Shown: positions 50,806 through 58,668 of the stretch, one piece after another
Numbering within the stretch: position 1 is the first letter of the stretch
Layout: every line of letters begins with the position of its first letter
NCBI GenBank assembly: GCA_024234435.1
Contig: JACKOF010000001.1
Span: forward strand, 1,798,001-1,862,000
Origin: Pseudomonadales bacterium
Lineage (GTDB): Bacteria > Pseudomonadota > Gammaproteobacteria > Pseudomonadales > Porticoccaceae
Direction: 5' to 3'
DNA length: 64,000 nt
Program-made: the position numbers and the translations under genes
Notes under the pieces: model-generated
What the model was told of the DNA's origin: nothing
What the model saw: only the letters and a program-made list of their open reading frames with translations
The model's database searches: none

Positions 50806-51943
50806 GCATCGCGCCGTATTTAATGAAGACCAGCGCCTGTTCCGTGACAGCGTACGTCGCTTTATGGACACCGAAATCGCGCCCAACTTTCCACAATGGG
50901 AAAAAACCGAGTTGGTCGACAGGTCCCTGTGGACCAAAGCCGGTGAGGCGGGACTACTCTGCCCTCAGGTTCCTGAACAGTATGGCGGTATCGGCGGCGA
51001 CTTTCGTTTTAACGCGGTGTTGATTGAAGAATGCTCCTACGCCGGTTACGCCGGGCCAACCGGTAACTTTACCGCCCATAGCGACGTTAGCTGTGGGTAT
51101 TTGCTGTCCTACGGCAGCCAGGAAATCAAAGAAAAATGGCTGCCTAAAATGGTGTCTGGCGAAGCGGTATGCTCCATAGCCATGAGTGAACCCTCGGCGG
51201 GAAGCGACTTACAGGGCCTTAAAACAAAAGCCGTGGACGACGGCGATCATTACATCGTGTCGGGCTCCAAAACCTTTATCTCAAATGGCCAGCACTGTGA
51301 TATTGCCGTCGTGGTGGTTAAAACCGATGCTGAAGCAGGATCAAAAGGCATGAGCCTGTTGTTAATGGAAGCAGACAGCCCCGGTTTTGAAAGAGGCCGA
51401 AACCTCGAAAAACTCGGTCATCACTCTGCTGACACTTCCGAATTGTTCTTTGATCAGGTGCGTGTACCTAAAACGAACCTGTTAGGCGTTGAAGGCGGTG
51501 CCATGGGCGCGCTGATGTCCGAGCTACCTCAAGAGCGGCTGATTATTGCCTACGCCTCTATTGCGGCGGCTCAAAAAGCCTTTGATATCACCTGCCAATA
51601 CGTCAAAGAACGCCACGCTTTTGGACAGGCCATTGGCAACATGCAAAACACGCGTTTCAAGCTGGCCGATTTAAAAGCCGATTTAGCCGTGGGCTGGTCG
51701 TTTGTGGATCAGTGTTTAGCTGAATTAATCAAAGGAGAGCTCTCGGCTGAACGAGCCTCTATTGCCAAGTTATGGGTAACTGAAATGCAAGGTCGTGTAG
51801 TTGATCAATGCGTGCAGTTTTTTGGCGGCTACGGTTTTATGAAAGAGTACGAAATTTGCCGACTCTACGCTGACGCAAGAATTCAGCGCATTTACGGTGG
51901 AACATCAGAAATTATGAGGGAGATTATTTCTCGCTCACTTTAA
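50798..51943 (+). CDS. Acyl-CoA dehydrogenase
   Basis: 381 residues from the ATG that overlaps the crotonase stop. A longer reading frame from 50639 is rejected, since it would lie inside the crotonase gene. Motifs: MSEPSAGSDLQGLKTKA, FISNGQHCDIAVV, LGHHSADTSELFFDQVRVP, ERHAFGQAIGNMQNTRFKLADLKA and RIYGGTSEIMREI with the catalytic Glu. Same subfamily as 3792 and 60502, and related in style to LvaC-type ACADs. A role in removing a phosphorylated hydroxyl is therefore possible as well as classical 2,3-desaturation. Confidence 0.9.
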   Translation: MIEHRAVFNEDQRLFRDSVRRFMDTEIAPNFPQWEKTELVDRSLWTKAGEAGLLCPQVPEQYGGIGGDFRFNAVLIEECSYAGYAGPTGNFTAHSDVSCGYLLSYGSQEIKEKWLPKMVSGEAVCSIAMSEPSAGSDLQGLKTKAVDDGDHYIVSGSKTFISNGQHCDIAVVVVKTDAEAGSKGMSLLLMEADSPGFERGRNLEKLGHHSADTSELFFDQVRVPKTNLLGVEGGAMGALMSELPQERLIIAYASIAAAQKAFDITCQYVKERHAFGQAIGNMQNTRFKLADLKADLAVGWSFVDQCLAELIKGELSAERASIAKLWVTEMQGRVVDQCVQFFGGYGFMKEYEICRLYADARIQRIYGGTSEIMREIISRSL

Positions 51944-51988
51944 TGGGAACGGCAACCGACGCAACAACTTTTTAGAAGGAACGTACTG

Positions 51989-52777
51989 ATGGATACAAGC
52001 AATAGCAACTCTGATTTCCCTACCGGGTGCGCCATTCTTTTTGGTGCCAACGGCGGTATTGGTCAGGCGATCGCCGAGCTTTTATCCAGGCAGGGAGTAA
52101 ATCTGGTTCTTTGTTATCGCTCCAACCCTGAAAAAGCGAATGCGCTGGTTGAGCGGATTAAAAAATTCGGCAATAAAGCCTCTGCTACCAGCTGCGATGT
52201 AACCCAACGTAACTCAGTCGAACAGGTCTTCAATAATGCTATAAAGGAGCATGGCAGAATACACAGCGTTATTTCCGCTATTGGCCCAATGCTTGAAATA
52301 GGCCCCTTTTCAGAAGCCAGCGAAGCGCATTTCAAATCGGTAATCGACGCAGATGTATACGGTTTTTTCAATATTTCACAAATCGCTGTGAAAGTTTTCA
52401 AAGAAGGCGGCGGCGGATCACTTACCGCAGTAACCACTCCGGTTATCGGCCATGTTCTGCAACATGACGCCATGTCAGCAATTCCCAAAGCAGCGGTGAC
52501 ACAGATGCTCAAATATATCGCTTGCGAAGAGGCAAAACACCAGATTCGCGCCAACGCAGTCGCTCCCGGTATTACCAATGCAGGGCTGGTTACCGGCGCT
52601 GTCGGCGGTATAGAAGGTCCCGGAAAAGAAATGCTCGAATTTGCGGATAGCATCACTCCTCTCGGGCGTAGAGCTGAAGCAAACGAAATCGCTGAAGCTG
52701 TTGTTTTCGTTGCCTCTCAAAGAGCCTCTTACATCACCGGACAAACCATTGTTGCCGACGGTGGCATGAGTGTCTAA
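51989..52777 (+). CDS. Atypical short-chain dehydrogenase without the catalytic Tyr
   Basis: 262 residues. FGANGGIGQAIAELLSRQG at the nucleotide site and a C-terminal YITGQTIVADGGMSV show the SDR fold. In the active-site region VTTPVIGHVLQHDAMSAIPKAAVTQM the usual Ser is replaced by Thr and no Tyr stands four residues before the Lys. SAIGPMLEIGPFS replaces NNAG. It may be a CoA-ester reductase of the divergent SDR type or inactive. 45 bp after the ACAD gene. Confidence 0.82.
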   Translation: MDTSNSNSDFPTGCAILFGANGGIGQAIAELLSRQGVNLVLCYRSNPEKANALVERIKKFGNKASATSCDVTQRNSVEQVFNNAIKEHGRIHSVISAIGPMLEIGPFSEASEAHFKSVIDADVYGFFNISQIAVKVFKEGGGGSLTAVTTPVIGHVLQHDAMSAIPKAAVTQMLKYIACEEAKHQIRANAVAPGITNAGLVTGAVGGIEGPGKEMLEFADSITPLGRRAEANEIAEAVVFVASQRASYITGQTIVADGGMSV

Positions 52778-52877
52778 AGCTGTCATGTTATTGAGCATGA
52801 ACACACAAGCAAAGCATACCAGATGAATATCCCCAGTTAACAAACACCTGCAAAAGCAAAATACTAACGGACTGAAC

Positions 52878-53654
52878 ATGTATAACACCGATCAATTATT
52901 TTCGATGAAAGACAAAGTCGTTTTGGTGACCGGCGCGGCTTCTGGCATGGGCGAGCGATTCGCCCACGTTCTCGCTGGCGCAGGCGCACGGGTTGTCTGC
53001 GCGGCTCGCCGACTGGACAAAGTCAGCAAGGTCGCTAGTGATATAGTCGCATCTGGCGGCGACGCCATCGCTTTCAAACTCGATATCACCCAAACCGACA
53101 ACATTAAACCGGTGTTTGATGAAATCGAAAAAAACTACGGCCTGGTCGACGTATTGGTCAACTGCGCGGGCCAGCTGATTTTCCAACCGTTCCCGGACAT
53201 TAATGATGACGATTGGAACAACCTGGTTAATGTCAACCTTACCGGTAGCATGCGTATGTCTCGCGAGTTTTCTCAACGATTAATCGCGGCAGAAAAGCCT
53301 GGCTGTATTGTGAACATCAGTTCGGTAACAGGCATGCAAACCATGAAAAATGTGCCCTGCTACGGCAGCGTGAAAGCCGCCATGAATCAGCTCACCCGGC
53401 AAATAGCGGTTGATTTATTCGACAAGGGAATTCGCTGCAATGCCATTGCACCCGGCTACTTTAAAACAGAAATGTCCGATCCATTCCTCGACACAGAAGA
53501 AGCCAAGGCTATGGAACAGACGTTGCCAATCAAACGCATCGGTAAACTGGAAGAGCTCGACGGTGTACTGCTGCTACTCGCCAGTGACGCATCATCCTAC
53601 ATTAACGGCGCGATTATTCCCGTGGACTCCGGTCAGAATATTCAACTTGCCTGA
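52878..53654 (+). CDS. Short-chain dehydrogenase/reductase
   Basis: 258 residues with a complete SDR active site: TGAASGMGERFAHVLAGAGARVVCAARR, NCAGQLIFQPF, Ser in NISSVTG, Tyr/Lys in PCYGSVKAAMNQL. APGYFKTEMSDPFLD. A (S)- or (R)-3-hydroxyacyl-CoA dehydrogenase function fits the operon crotonase-ACAD-SDR-SDR. 100 bp after the atypical SDR, so a weak internal promoter is possible. Confidence 0.87.
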   Translation: MYNTDQLFSMKDKVVLVTGAASGMGERFAHVLAGAGARVVCAARRLDKVSKVASDIVASGGDAIAFKLDITQTDNIKPVFDEIEKNYGLVDVLVNCAGQLIFQPFPDINDDDWNNLVNVNLTGSMRMSREFSQRLIAAEKPGCIVNISSVTGMQTMKNVPCYGSVKAAMNQLTRQIAVDLFDKGIRCNAIAPGYFKTEMSDPFLDTEEAKAMEQTLPIKRIGKLEELDGVLLLLASDASSYINGAIIPVDSGQNIQLA

Positions 53655-53734
53655 ACCAACAGCTCACTAACATCAATATATTGACGGAACCTGACCTCTT
53701 TCGGGAGCAGGTTGAATCTGCTGGAAACAGGCGT

Positions 53735-53791
53735 GAAGGTTAATCATTTCCTGCCAAAATTTAGCACCATTTGAAAAATGGTTTAACCTTC
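53735..53791. repeat. Nested inverted repeat (stem within stem)
   Basis: Outer arms GAAGGTTAA (53735-53743) and TTAACCTTC (53783-53791) enclose a hairpin ACCATTT-GAA-AAATGGT (53766-53782). Lies 81 bp after an SDR stop and 117 bp before the tandem MarR gene. It could be a terminator without T run, an operator or a cruciform. Confidence 0.5.
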
Positions 53792-53907
53792 GCAACAACC
53801 AGGCGAACTGGCCATAAATCAGCCCGCCGACTCTGTTGCTGCTCTTTCATCACTTAATCGCCTTTATCGGGTTGACACCCTGTTAGGTTGCATGTGATAA
53901 AGCAGTT

Positions 53908-54882
53908 ATGAAAGCAGAGTTAATTGATGGCACCCTTCCCGCGCAGTCGGGCGGCATAAAAACAGAATTTCATTTACTTGTGCACAGCGTTTCGCGTCTG
54001 CAACGGACACTTTTTGACCGTTGTTTTAAGGCCCTTAATGTAACCCGCGCACAATGGTGGGTATTGAAGATATTAGCGTCAACCCAAAACACACTTAATC
54101 AGACTGAGCTGGCCGATCTGCTGGCAACAGGAAAAGGTGGTGTTGGCAAGCTCATCGCCAAAATGGAAGCCGCCAAACTGCTATCCCGTGCCACCAATTC
54201 CAATGACCAGCGAGCGCAACATATCGCAATGCTTCCGGCAGGTAGAAAAGTGCTGGAAAGCTCTATCAATATTGAAAGCGATCTCGCCACTAAAATTTGC
54301 CAGGATATCGATAGGCCCCTTCTCGATACCGCTAGCGAGGTGCTAAGAACGGCCAAGCTGAATATCTACCGCAAGAATATTGGCTCTGAGAAAACAAGGG
54401 CGCCCAACAACCTGATCAAAAAAATCGAATCGGTCGAAGGCCAAACCGAACCCAACTGGGTGGGCTTTCAAGTACACGATGTATCGAGAATGCGGCAACG
54501 TATTGTTGACCGCCTGCTGCAACCCATCGGCCTTACCCGTTCGCAGTGGCGCGTGCTCAGTTTTTTAACCGAGCGGGATGGTATGACACAAACCTCTCTT
54601 GCCAATGAGCTGGATTTAAGTCGCTCGGCACTAGGTACATTAATTATCAAACTGGAAGGAAATCAGTTGGTAGTTAGACTGCCTGACCCGGAAGACTCAC
54701 GTCGCAACCGGGTAATTCTCACCAAGGCTGGTAACAGCCTGGTCCGCTCAATCCGATCTACAACCGCACAAGCAGAAGATTTCGTCCTGTCTGGCATCGA
54801 CGAAGAAGATATTAAAACGACTATCGATGTCCTCAAAAAAATGAAATCAAACATTTCAGAGATGCTCGACTCAACGGCCTGA
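53908..54882 (+). CDS. Tandem MarR fusion regulator (two MarR domains in one chain)
   Basis: 324 residues. Domain 1 (about 20-150): FHLLVHSVSRLQRTLFDRCFKALNVTRAQWWVLKILAS, ADLLATGKGGVGKLIAKMEAAKLLSRATNSNDQRAQHIAML. Domain 2 (about 165-315): FQVHDVSRMRQRIVDRLLQPIGLTRSQWRVLSFLTER, ANELDLSRSALGTLIIKLEGNQLVVRLPDPEDSRRNRVILT. Each is a complete winged helix with its wing, so the protein is a built-in MarR dimer. No frame break is seen between them. It probably controls the 49978 operon or the neighbouring P450 operon. Confidence 0.9.
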   Translation: MKAELIDGTLPAQSGGIKTEFHLLVHSVSRLQRTLFDRCFKALNVTRAQWWVLKILASTQNTLNQTELADLLATGKGGVGKLIAKMEAAKLLSRATNSNDQRAQHIAMLPAGRKVLESSINIESDLATKICQDIDRPLLDTASEVLRTAKLNIYRKNIGSEKTRAPNNLIKKIESVEGQTEPNWVGFQVHDVSRMRQRIVDRLLQPIGLTRSQWRVLSFLTERDGMTQTSLANELDLSRSALGTLIIKLEGNQLVVRLPDPEDSRRNRVILTKAGNSLVRSIRSTTAQAEDFVLSGIDEEDIKTTIDVLKKMKSNISEMLDSTA

Positions 54883-54916
54883 AGCACCTGAAGGCTACTG
54901 CCGCTGAAAAAACGGT

Positions 54917-55138
54917 TCACCTAAACGCTGGAAACTGTTTTGCATATTCCAAATAGCCGCGATTCCAGCAGAACTCAACCCAGCCCACACCTTTATAGCC
55001 GTCCACCAATGTCTCAGTGGCAGCCTCATTGAGCATAATTACAGGGTCGGTATCAAAACTGTAGTGCGCGTAGGCCTTACTGGTCACCGTCATTGAGCGC
55101 CCCATAGCATCCTTTGCCACCACATCGATGGACGAAAA
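54917..55138 (-). pseudogene. C-terminal remnant of a DUF7064-like gene
   Basis: The last 70 or so residues in frame: DVVAKDAMGRSMTVTSKAYAHYSFDTDPVIMLNEAATETLVDGYKGVGWVEFCW. They match the C-terminus of the protein at 37728 (DELGREVNVTAEFFAHFPYEPDPVITLMEGAARAWIDGQEGVGWMEMGW). The first three quarters of the gene are missing. Just upstream is the terminator of the rubredoxin gene. No start codon or promoter is evident (GTG at 55123 only), so the piece is likely silent. It shows that a further kinase/DUF7064 module once stood here. Confidence 0.8.
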
Positions 55139-55149
55139 AAGAAGGAAGC

Positions 55150-55180
55150 AGCGCCAGATAGAGATCGTCTATCTGGCGCT
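55150..55180 (-). terminator. Rho-independent terminator of the P450terp-like/rubredoxin operon
   Basis: Perfect 13-bp stem AGCGCCAGATAGA / TCTATCTGGCGCT with a 5-base loop, followed on the minus strand by CTTCCTTCTTTTTT. It lies 10 bp past the rubredoxin stop. Confidence 0.88.
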
Positions 55181-55189
55181 CTGCTGGCA

Positions 55190-55372
55190 TTAACGATCAA
55201 CCAACTCAAAATCGTCTTTTCCCGATCCGCAGGTTGGGCACATCCAGTCATCCGGCAAATCTTCAAAGCGGGTTCCGGGCGGAATACCCGAATCCGGGCA
55301 GCCCTGCGCTTCATCATAGATTTCACCGCAAACCTGACATTCCCACTGACGAGAACCTTGTTCGCTGCTCAT
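55190..55372 (-). CDS. Rubredoxin, partner of the P450terp-like enzyme
   Basis: 60 residues. Fe ligands Cys12/Cys15 (WECQVCGEIYDEAQG) and Cys45/Cys48 (WMCPTCGSGKDDFELV), with IPPGTRFEDLPDDW between. Its start overlaps the P450 stop by 4 bp (ATGA), so expression is tied to the P450. A second, independent case of a P450 with a rubredoxin in this window (the first is at 27597-27773). Confidence 0.95.
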   Translation of the reverse strand: MSSEQGSRQWECQVCGEIYDEAQGCPDSGIPPGTRFEDLPDDWMCPTCGSGKDDFELVDR

Positions 55373-56658
55373 GATGCGGCCTTCATACTGAATTTAATCG
55401 GGATCGATTTAGGACCGCACACGAGGTCGGCAATCGCCAGACGCGGGGTGCCTGACAATTCAACAGACTCCAGCCTGGGCAGTAGCTCCTCCCAGAAGAT
55501 TTTCAGCTCAAGGCGGGCCAGGTGCTGCCCCAGGCAAATATGGTTACCAAATGCGAAACCCACATGCCGGTTGGGTTTGCGATCGAGTCTGAATTCAAAC
55601 GGATGGTCAAACGCATCCTCATCGCGGTTACCTGACACATAAGACAAATACATCAAGTCGCCTTTTTTGATTTTCTGCCCACGGATTTCATAATCCTGCG
55701 TGGCGCTGCGCAGGAAATGCTTAACCGGCGAGGCCCAGCGAATAGTCTCTTCAATGAAATTGGAAATCAAACCGGGATCTGCCTTGAGCTGCGCCAGAAT
55801 GTCAGGTTGTTCAGCCAGTATCCACATCGCCGTGGCCGTAGTAGCGGCTGTGGTGTCGTGACCTGCTGTTGAGGCAATCACAAAGTAGGAGATCTGGGCG
55901 CGATGCTCCATCGGACAACCCTCTACCTTGCCATTGGTAATCAGTGTCGCGATGTCTTCACGCGGACAACGCTGGCGGTCTTCAATAATGGGTGCGTAAT
56001 ATTCTTCAAACTGCTTGTAAACCTGGTTCCAGGTTTCGGTCTGCTCAGCCGGGTTCTCGGGGTCTGCACCGGGTCGGCGCAAATCCGGATCGGCATAGTT
56101 AAACATCCACTGGGTCAACTTAAGCAGTAACGCGTGATCTTCTTCAGGCACACCAATCAGGGTGCCAATCACTCGCAGCGGGTATTGAAACGCAATCTCC
56201 TGCGCAAAATCACACTCAGGGGCACACTGCTCGAGTTTATCAACGAATGAGCGGGCAATCTCTCTCACCAGTGGCTCCAGCTTGGCCACATTGTTCGGCA
56301 TAAACTGGTCCTGAGTAACCATGCGGTAGTTTTTGTGCTCCTGACCATCCATGTGCACCAGGGTTTTCAAAATATTGTAGTCGCCACCCGTATACTCGCG
56401 GATCAGATCTTCCGAAGCTTTTGAAACCAGCATTTTCGAACGGTCGCCATTGTGAAAGGCATCGCTCATCCGGCAGATTTCTTTGATATCTTCAGCTTTG
56501 GTAACGATCCAGTGAGGGTCGTAGCCTGGAACTTCGGCCACGGCCAGCGGGTAGTCTTTCCTCAGCTGTTTAAATATCTCGTCTATCTTCTCTGGCTGCG
56601 TAAAGGTAACGGGGTCAAAAATCGGAGCTACCAACTCCGTGGGAATTCTCGGGTTCAT
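55369..56658 (-). CDS. Cytochrome P450, CYP108 (P450terp)-like
   Basis: 429 residues. Haem Cys375 in HVGFAFGNHICLGQHLARLELK, I-helix AGHDTTAATT (265-274), ETIR (304-307). The tail WEELLPRLESVELSGTPRLAIADLVCGPKSIPIKF and the middle VRWASPVKHFLR-type segment (IRWASPVKHFLRSA) match P450terp, the alpha-terpineol hydroxylase of Pseudomonas. P450terp normally uses terpredoxin, a [2Fe-2S] ferredoxin. This gene is coupled to a rubredoxin instead. It likely hydroxylates a monoterpenoid-like or alkyl-ring substrate. Divergent from an AraC regulator. Confidence 0.9.
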   Translation of the reverse strand: MNPRIPTELVAPIFDPVTFTQPEKIDEIFKQLRKDYPLAVAEVPGYDPHWIVTKAEDIKEICRMSDAFHNGDRSKMLVSKASEDLIREYTGGDYNILKTLVHMDGQEHKNYRMVTQDQFMPNNVAKLEPLVREIARSFVDKLEQCAPECDFAQEIAFQYPLRVIGTLIGVPEEDHALLLKLTQWMFNYADPDLRRPGADPENPAEQTETWNQVYKQFEEYYAPIIEDRQRCPREDIATLITNGKVEGCPMEHRAQISYFVIASTAGHDTTAATTATAMWILAEQPDILAQLKADPGLISNFIEETIRWASPVKHFLRSATQDYEIRGQKIKKGDLMYLSYVSGNRDEDAFDHPFEFRLDRKPNRHVGFAFGNHICLGQHLARLELKIFWEELLPRLESVELSGTPRLAIADLVCGPKSIPIKFSMKAAS

Positions 56659-57081
56659 TATATTTCTCCGACGATGTCGTTGTTATACGATTTTTAGCGT
56701 CATGCAAACCATCAAGCGGTAACAACTTTTATTATTGTTTTTGAAATCATCTGGATCGAAACCTACCTTCAATAAACCCAGACTAAACAATTTTTATTGT
56801 TCTATGACAGAATGTGCCAACTATCAGCTATAACTTACAAAGTCAGACCACCAATACATAGGTCATAAAGTGCCAGAAAGGAGGCATAATGTGCCAAGCG
56901 AGCATGTCCAGACTGGGTGAAAGGCAACCCAAAGCCCGGCAAACCACCATCCGGTTTATTGAGAAAGAAAAAATTATTAACCAGGGGGAATAGAAATTCA
57001 GCACACCCACCCCGTGATAAAATCCAGTAACCACTGCGACGGGGCAAGCATTATTGATTATAAAAAGAGAGCGGAAACTCC
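56659..57081. promoter_or_regulatory. 423-bp divergent region with AraC-type direct repeats
   Basis: No gene. CATAAAGTGCCA (56864-56875) and CATAATGTGCCA (56885-56896) are spaced by 21 bp, two helical turns. A third GTGCCA occurs at 56814-56819. Such tandem sites are typical of AraC regulators, and the AraC gene starts at 57082. AACAAT-TTTT-ATTGTT near 56786 is a further inverted repeat. Confidence 0.6.
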
Positions 57082-58155
57082 ATGACCAATATGTCAAATC
57101 ACAGTACTACTCGCAGGCCCTCCAGCCAAGTACCTTCAATTACCATCAACTACTCACGAATGATTGCCAGACAACTGTCCCTTCAGGAGCGAGAGCTTTG
57201 GCGTTTATTGAAGGGAACGGGAATTAACTACGAAAGCTTTCTGGATGACAACCTGTTACTGAGCAAACAAGAACAACTGCAAATTATGGCCAACGCCATG
57301 GAGATTTCAGGCAAACCTGAATACGGTTTGCAGTTGGGCAAAGCGCTGACTTTGCCCATGCACGGCCCTTTCGGGTTTCTGGCGAGCAGCGCGCCAAATC
57401 TGGGAACAGCCATTCAGGATGCCCAAAACTTCCTTCCCAGCCGGGTCAGCTTCACGCGCTTGGTAGTCGAGCAGTCTGGAGAAAACCAGATTTGCCACTA
57501 TAAAATTGATGCCCCGGCAGGCACTAGCAACGCCCTGTACCGCTGTGCAATGGAGTGTTTGGTGCTCTCTCTCAATTCATTGATTGAATTTGTGTTGGGC
57601 CGCCCATTGACTGAAGGGCGAATATATTTGGAATACCCCACCCCGACATACCATGAAAAGTACCGTGATCACCTGCATTGCCCCATCACTTTCGGTGCAA
57701 CCGAGAGCAAGCTGGTATTTCCAGCCGACTTGATGCTAACTGCGAACACTTCGCCAGACCCACGCTGTTATGAGTTTGCTTACAGGCAATGTCAGCAACA
57801 GCTGGAGCAATTTGAAGCAACAACCAACAAGATCACTGACCGCGTCAGAAAACTATTCCTTTCTTACCCGCCGGGGCAACTGTCAGAAGTTACGGCCGCA
57901 AAACTCAGTTATGTGAGCAGGCGTACTCTGGTTCGCCGTCTGGAGGCAGAAAGCACGTCGTTTCGCGAATTGAAAGAGAATCATCTGGCCAATCTCGCCA
58001 CAGACTATTTGAAAGACACCGAATTTTCAGTCGAGGTAATTGCGACCATGCTCAATTATCACGACGGTTCCAGTTTTCGCCGCGCCTTTAAACGTTGGCA
58101 CAACGTAACCCCCGAAGACTACAGGCAACGCAACAAGCGCGGCGAAAACAACTAA
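57082..58155 (+). CDS. AraC-family regulator with arabinose-binding-like N-terminus (OruR/ArgR-like group)
   Basis: 357 residues. The N-terminal sensor is of the large-hydrophobic type found in regulators of lipid and terpenoid catabolism (GLQLGKALTLPMHGPFGFLASSAPNLGTAIQ). The C-terminal HTH is KLSYVSRRTLVRRLEAESTSFRELKENHLANLATDYLKDTEFSVEVIATMLNYHDGSSFRRAFKRWHNVTPEDYR. Divergent from the P450terp-like/rubredoxin operon, with matching direct repeats between them, so it likely activates that operon. Confidence 0.9.
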   Translation: MTNMSNHSTTRRPSSQVPSITINYSRMIARQLSLQERELWRLLKGTGINYESFLDDNLLLSKQEQLQIMANAMEISGKPEYGLQLGKALTLPMHGPFGFLASSAPNLGTAIQDAQNFLPSRVSFTRLVVEQSGENQICHYKIDAPAGTSNALYRCAMECLVLSLNSLIEFVLGRPLTEGRIYLEYPTPTYHEKYRDHLHCPITFGATESKLVFPADLMLTANTSPDPRCYEFAYRQCQQQLEQFEATTNKITDRVRKLFLSYPPGQLSEVTAAKLSYVSRRTLVRRLEAESTSFRELKENHLANLATDYLKDTEFSVEVIATMLNYHDGSSFRRAFKRWHNVTPEDYRQRNKRGENN

Positions 58156-58173
58156 TCAACACATGACAAACAA

Positions 58174-58236
58174 ACCAGCCCCCCAAAGCTCAAACAGTCT
58201 CCGGAAAAACACGACCTACGACTGTTTTGGGCTGGT
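58174..58236. terminator. Long imperfect hairpin between convergent genes
   Basis: Outer arms ACCAGCCC (58174-58181) / GGGCTGGT (58229-58236) and inner arms AAACAGTC (58192-58199) / GACTGTTT (58220-58227). Between the AraC stop (58155) and the globin stop (58236). It may stop transcription from both sides. No long T run. Confidence 0.45.
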
Positions 58237-58667
58237 CAGGCAATGGAAAAACCATCACTGTAAATTCTAGTTAAAAAAGGCTCCAACACATTGAACTGAG
58301 CTTGCCATGCCTCCGACATCTCTGCAGTCCAGTCGGCCCCCAACAGCTCCTTCATGGCATGTGCTAACGCCGACAGCATAGTGCTGTACATGGGCAACGT
58401 GACGCCATATGCCTTGTGGTCAAGAATCCAGCGCTGAATATTTTCCCGGTAGACATCACCTGTAGAAAAGTTCATCAACTCTTGCAACAGGCTCACCACC
58501 ATCTCATTCTTATAGGCGTCGTAGTCGTCAATGCCGAACAATACTTCCGCTTCAGGGTGACGCGAGAAAAAATACTGGTAAACCATTGGCGCAATATTCT
58601 CGCTTCGCTGCGCAACCAGCTCCAGGCACTGCTCAATGGTCTCTTCATAATGTGACATGGCAGGCAT
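58236..58667 (-). CDS. Single-domain globin
   Basis: About 143 residues of globin fold. Helices around APMVYQYFFSRHPEAEVLF, a proximal His in WILDHKAYGV, then YSTMLSALAHAMKELLGADWTAEMSEAWQAQFNVLEPFL. Similar in layout to the globin domain of flavohaemoglobins, but without a reductase domain. Possible jobs are O2 supply to oxygenases, NO removal or sensing. ATG 58667 lies 1 bp after the preceding stop. ATG 58658 (MSHYEETI) is an alternative with GAG at a better distance. Translational coupling to the kinase partner gene is likely. Confidence 0.8.
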   Translation of the reverse strand: MPAMSHYEETIEQCLELVAQRSENIAPMVYQYFFSRHPEAEVLFGIDDYDAYKNEMVVSLLQELMNFSTGDVYRENIQRWILDHKAYGVTLPMYSTMLSALAHAMKELLGADWTAEMSEAWQAQFNVLEPFLTRIYSDGFSIA

Positions 58668-58668
58668 C

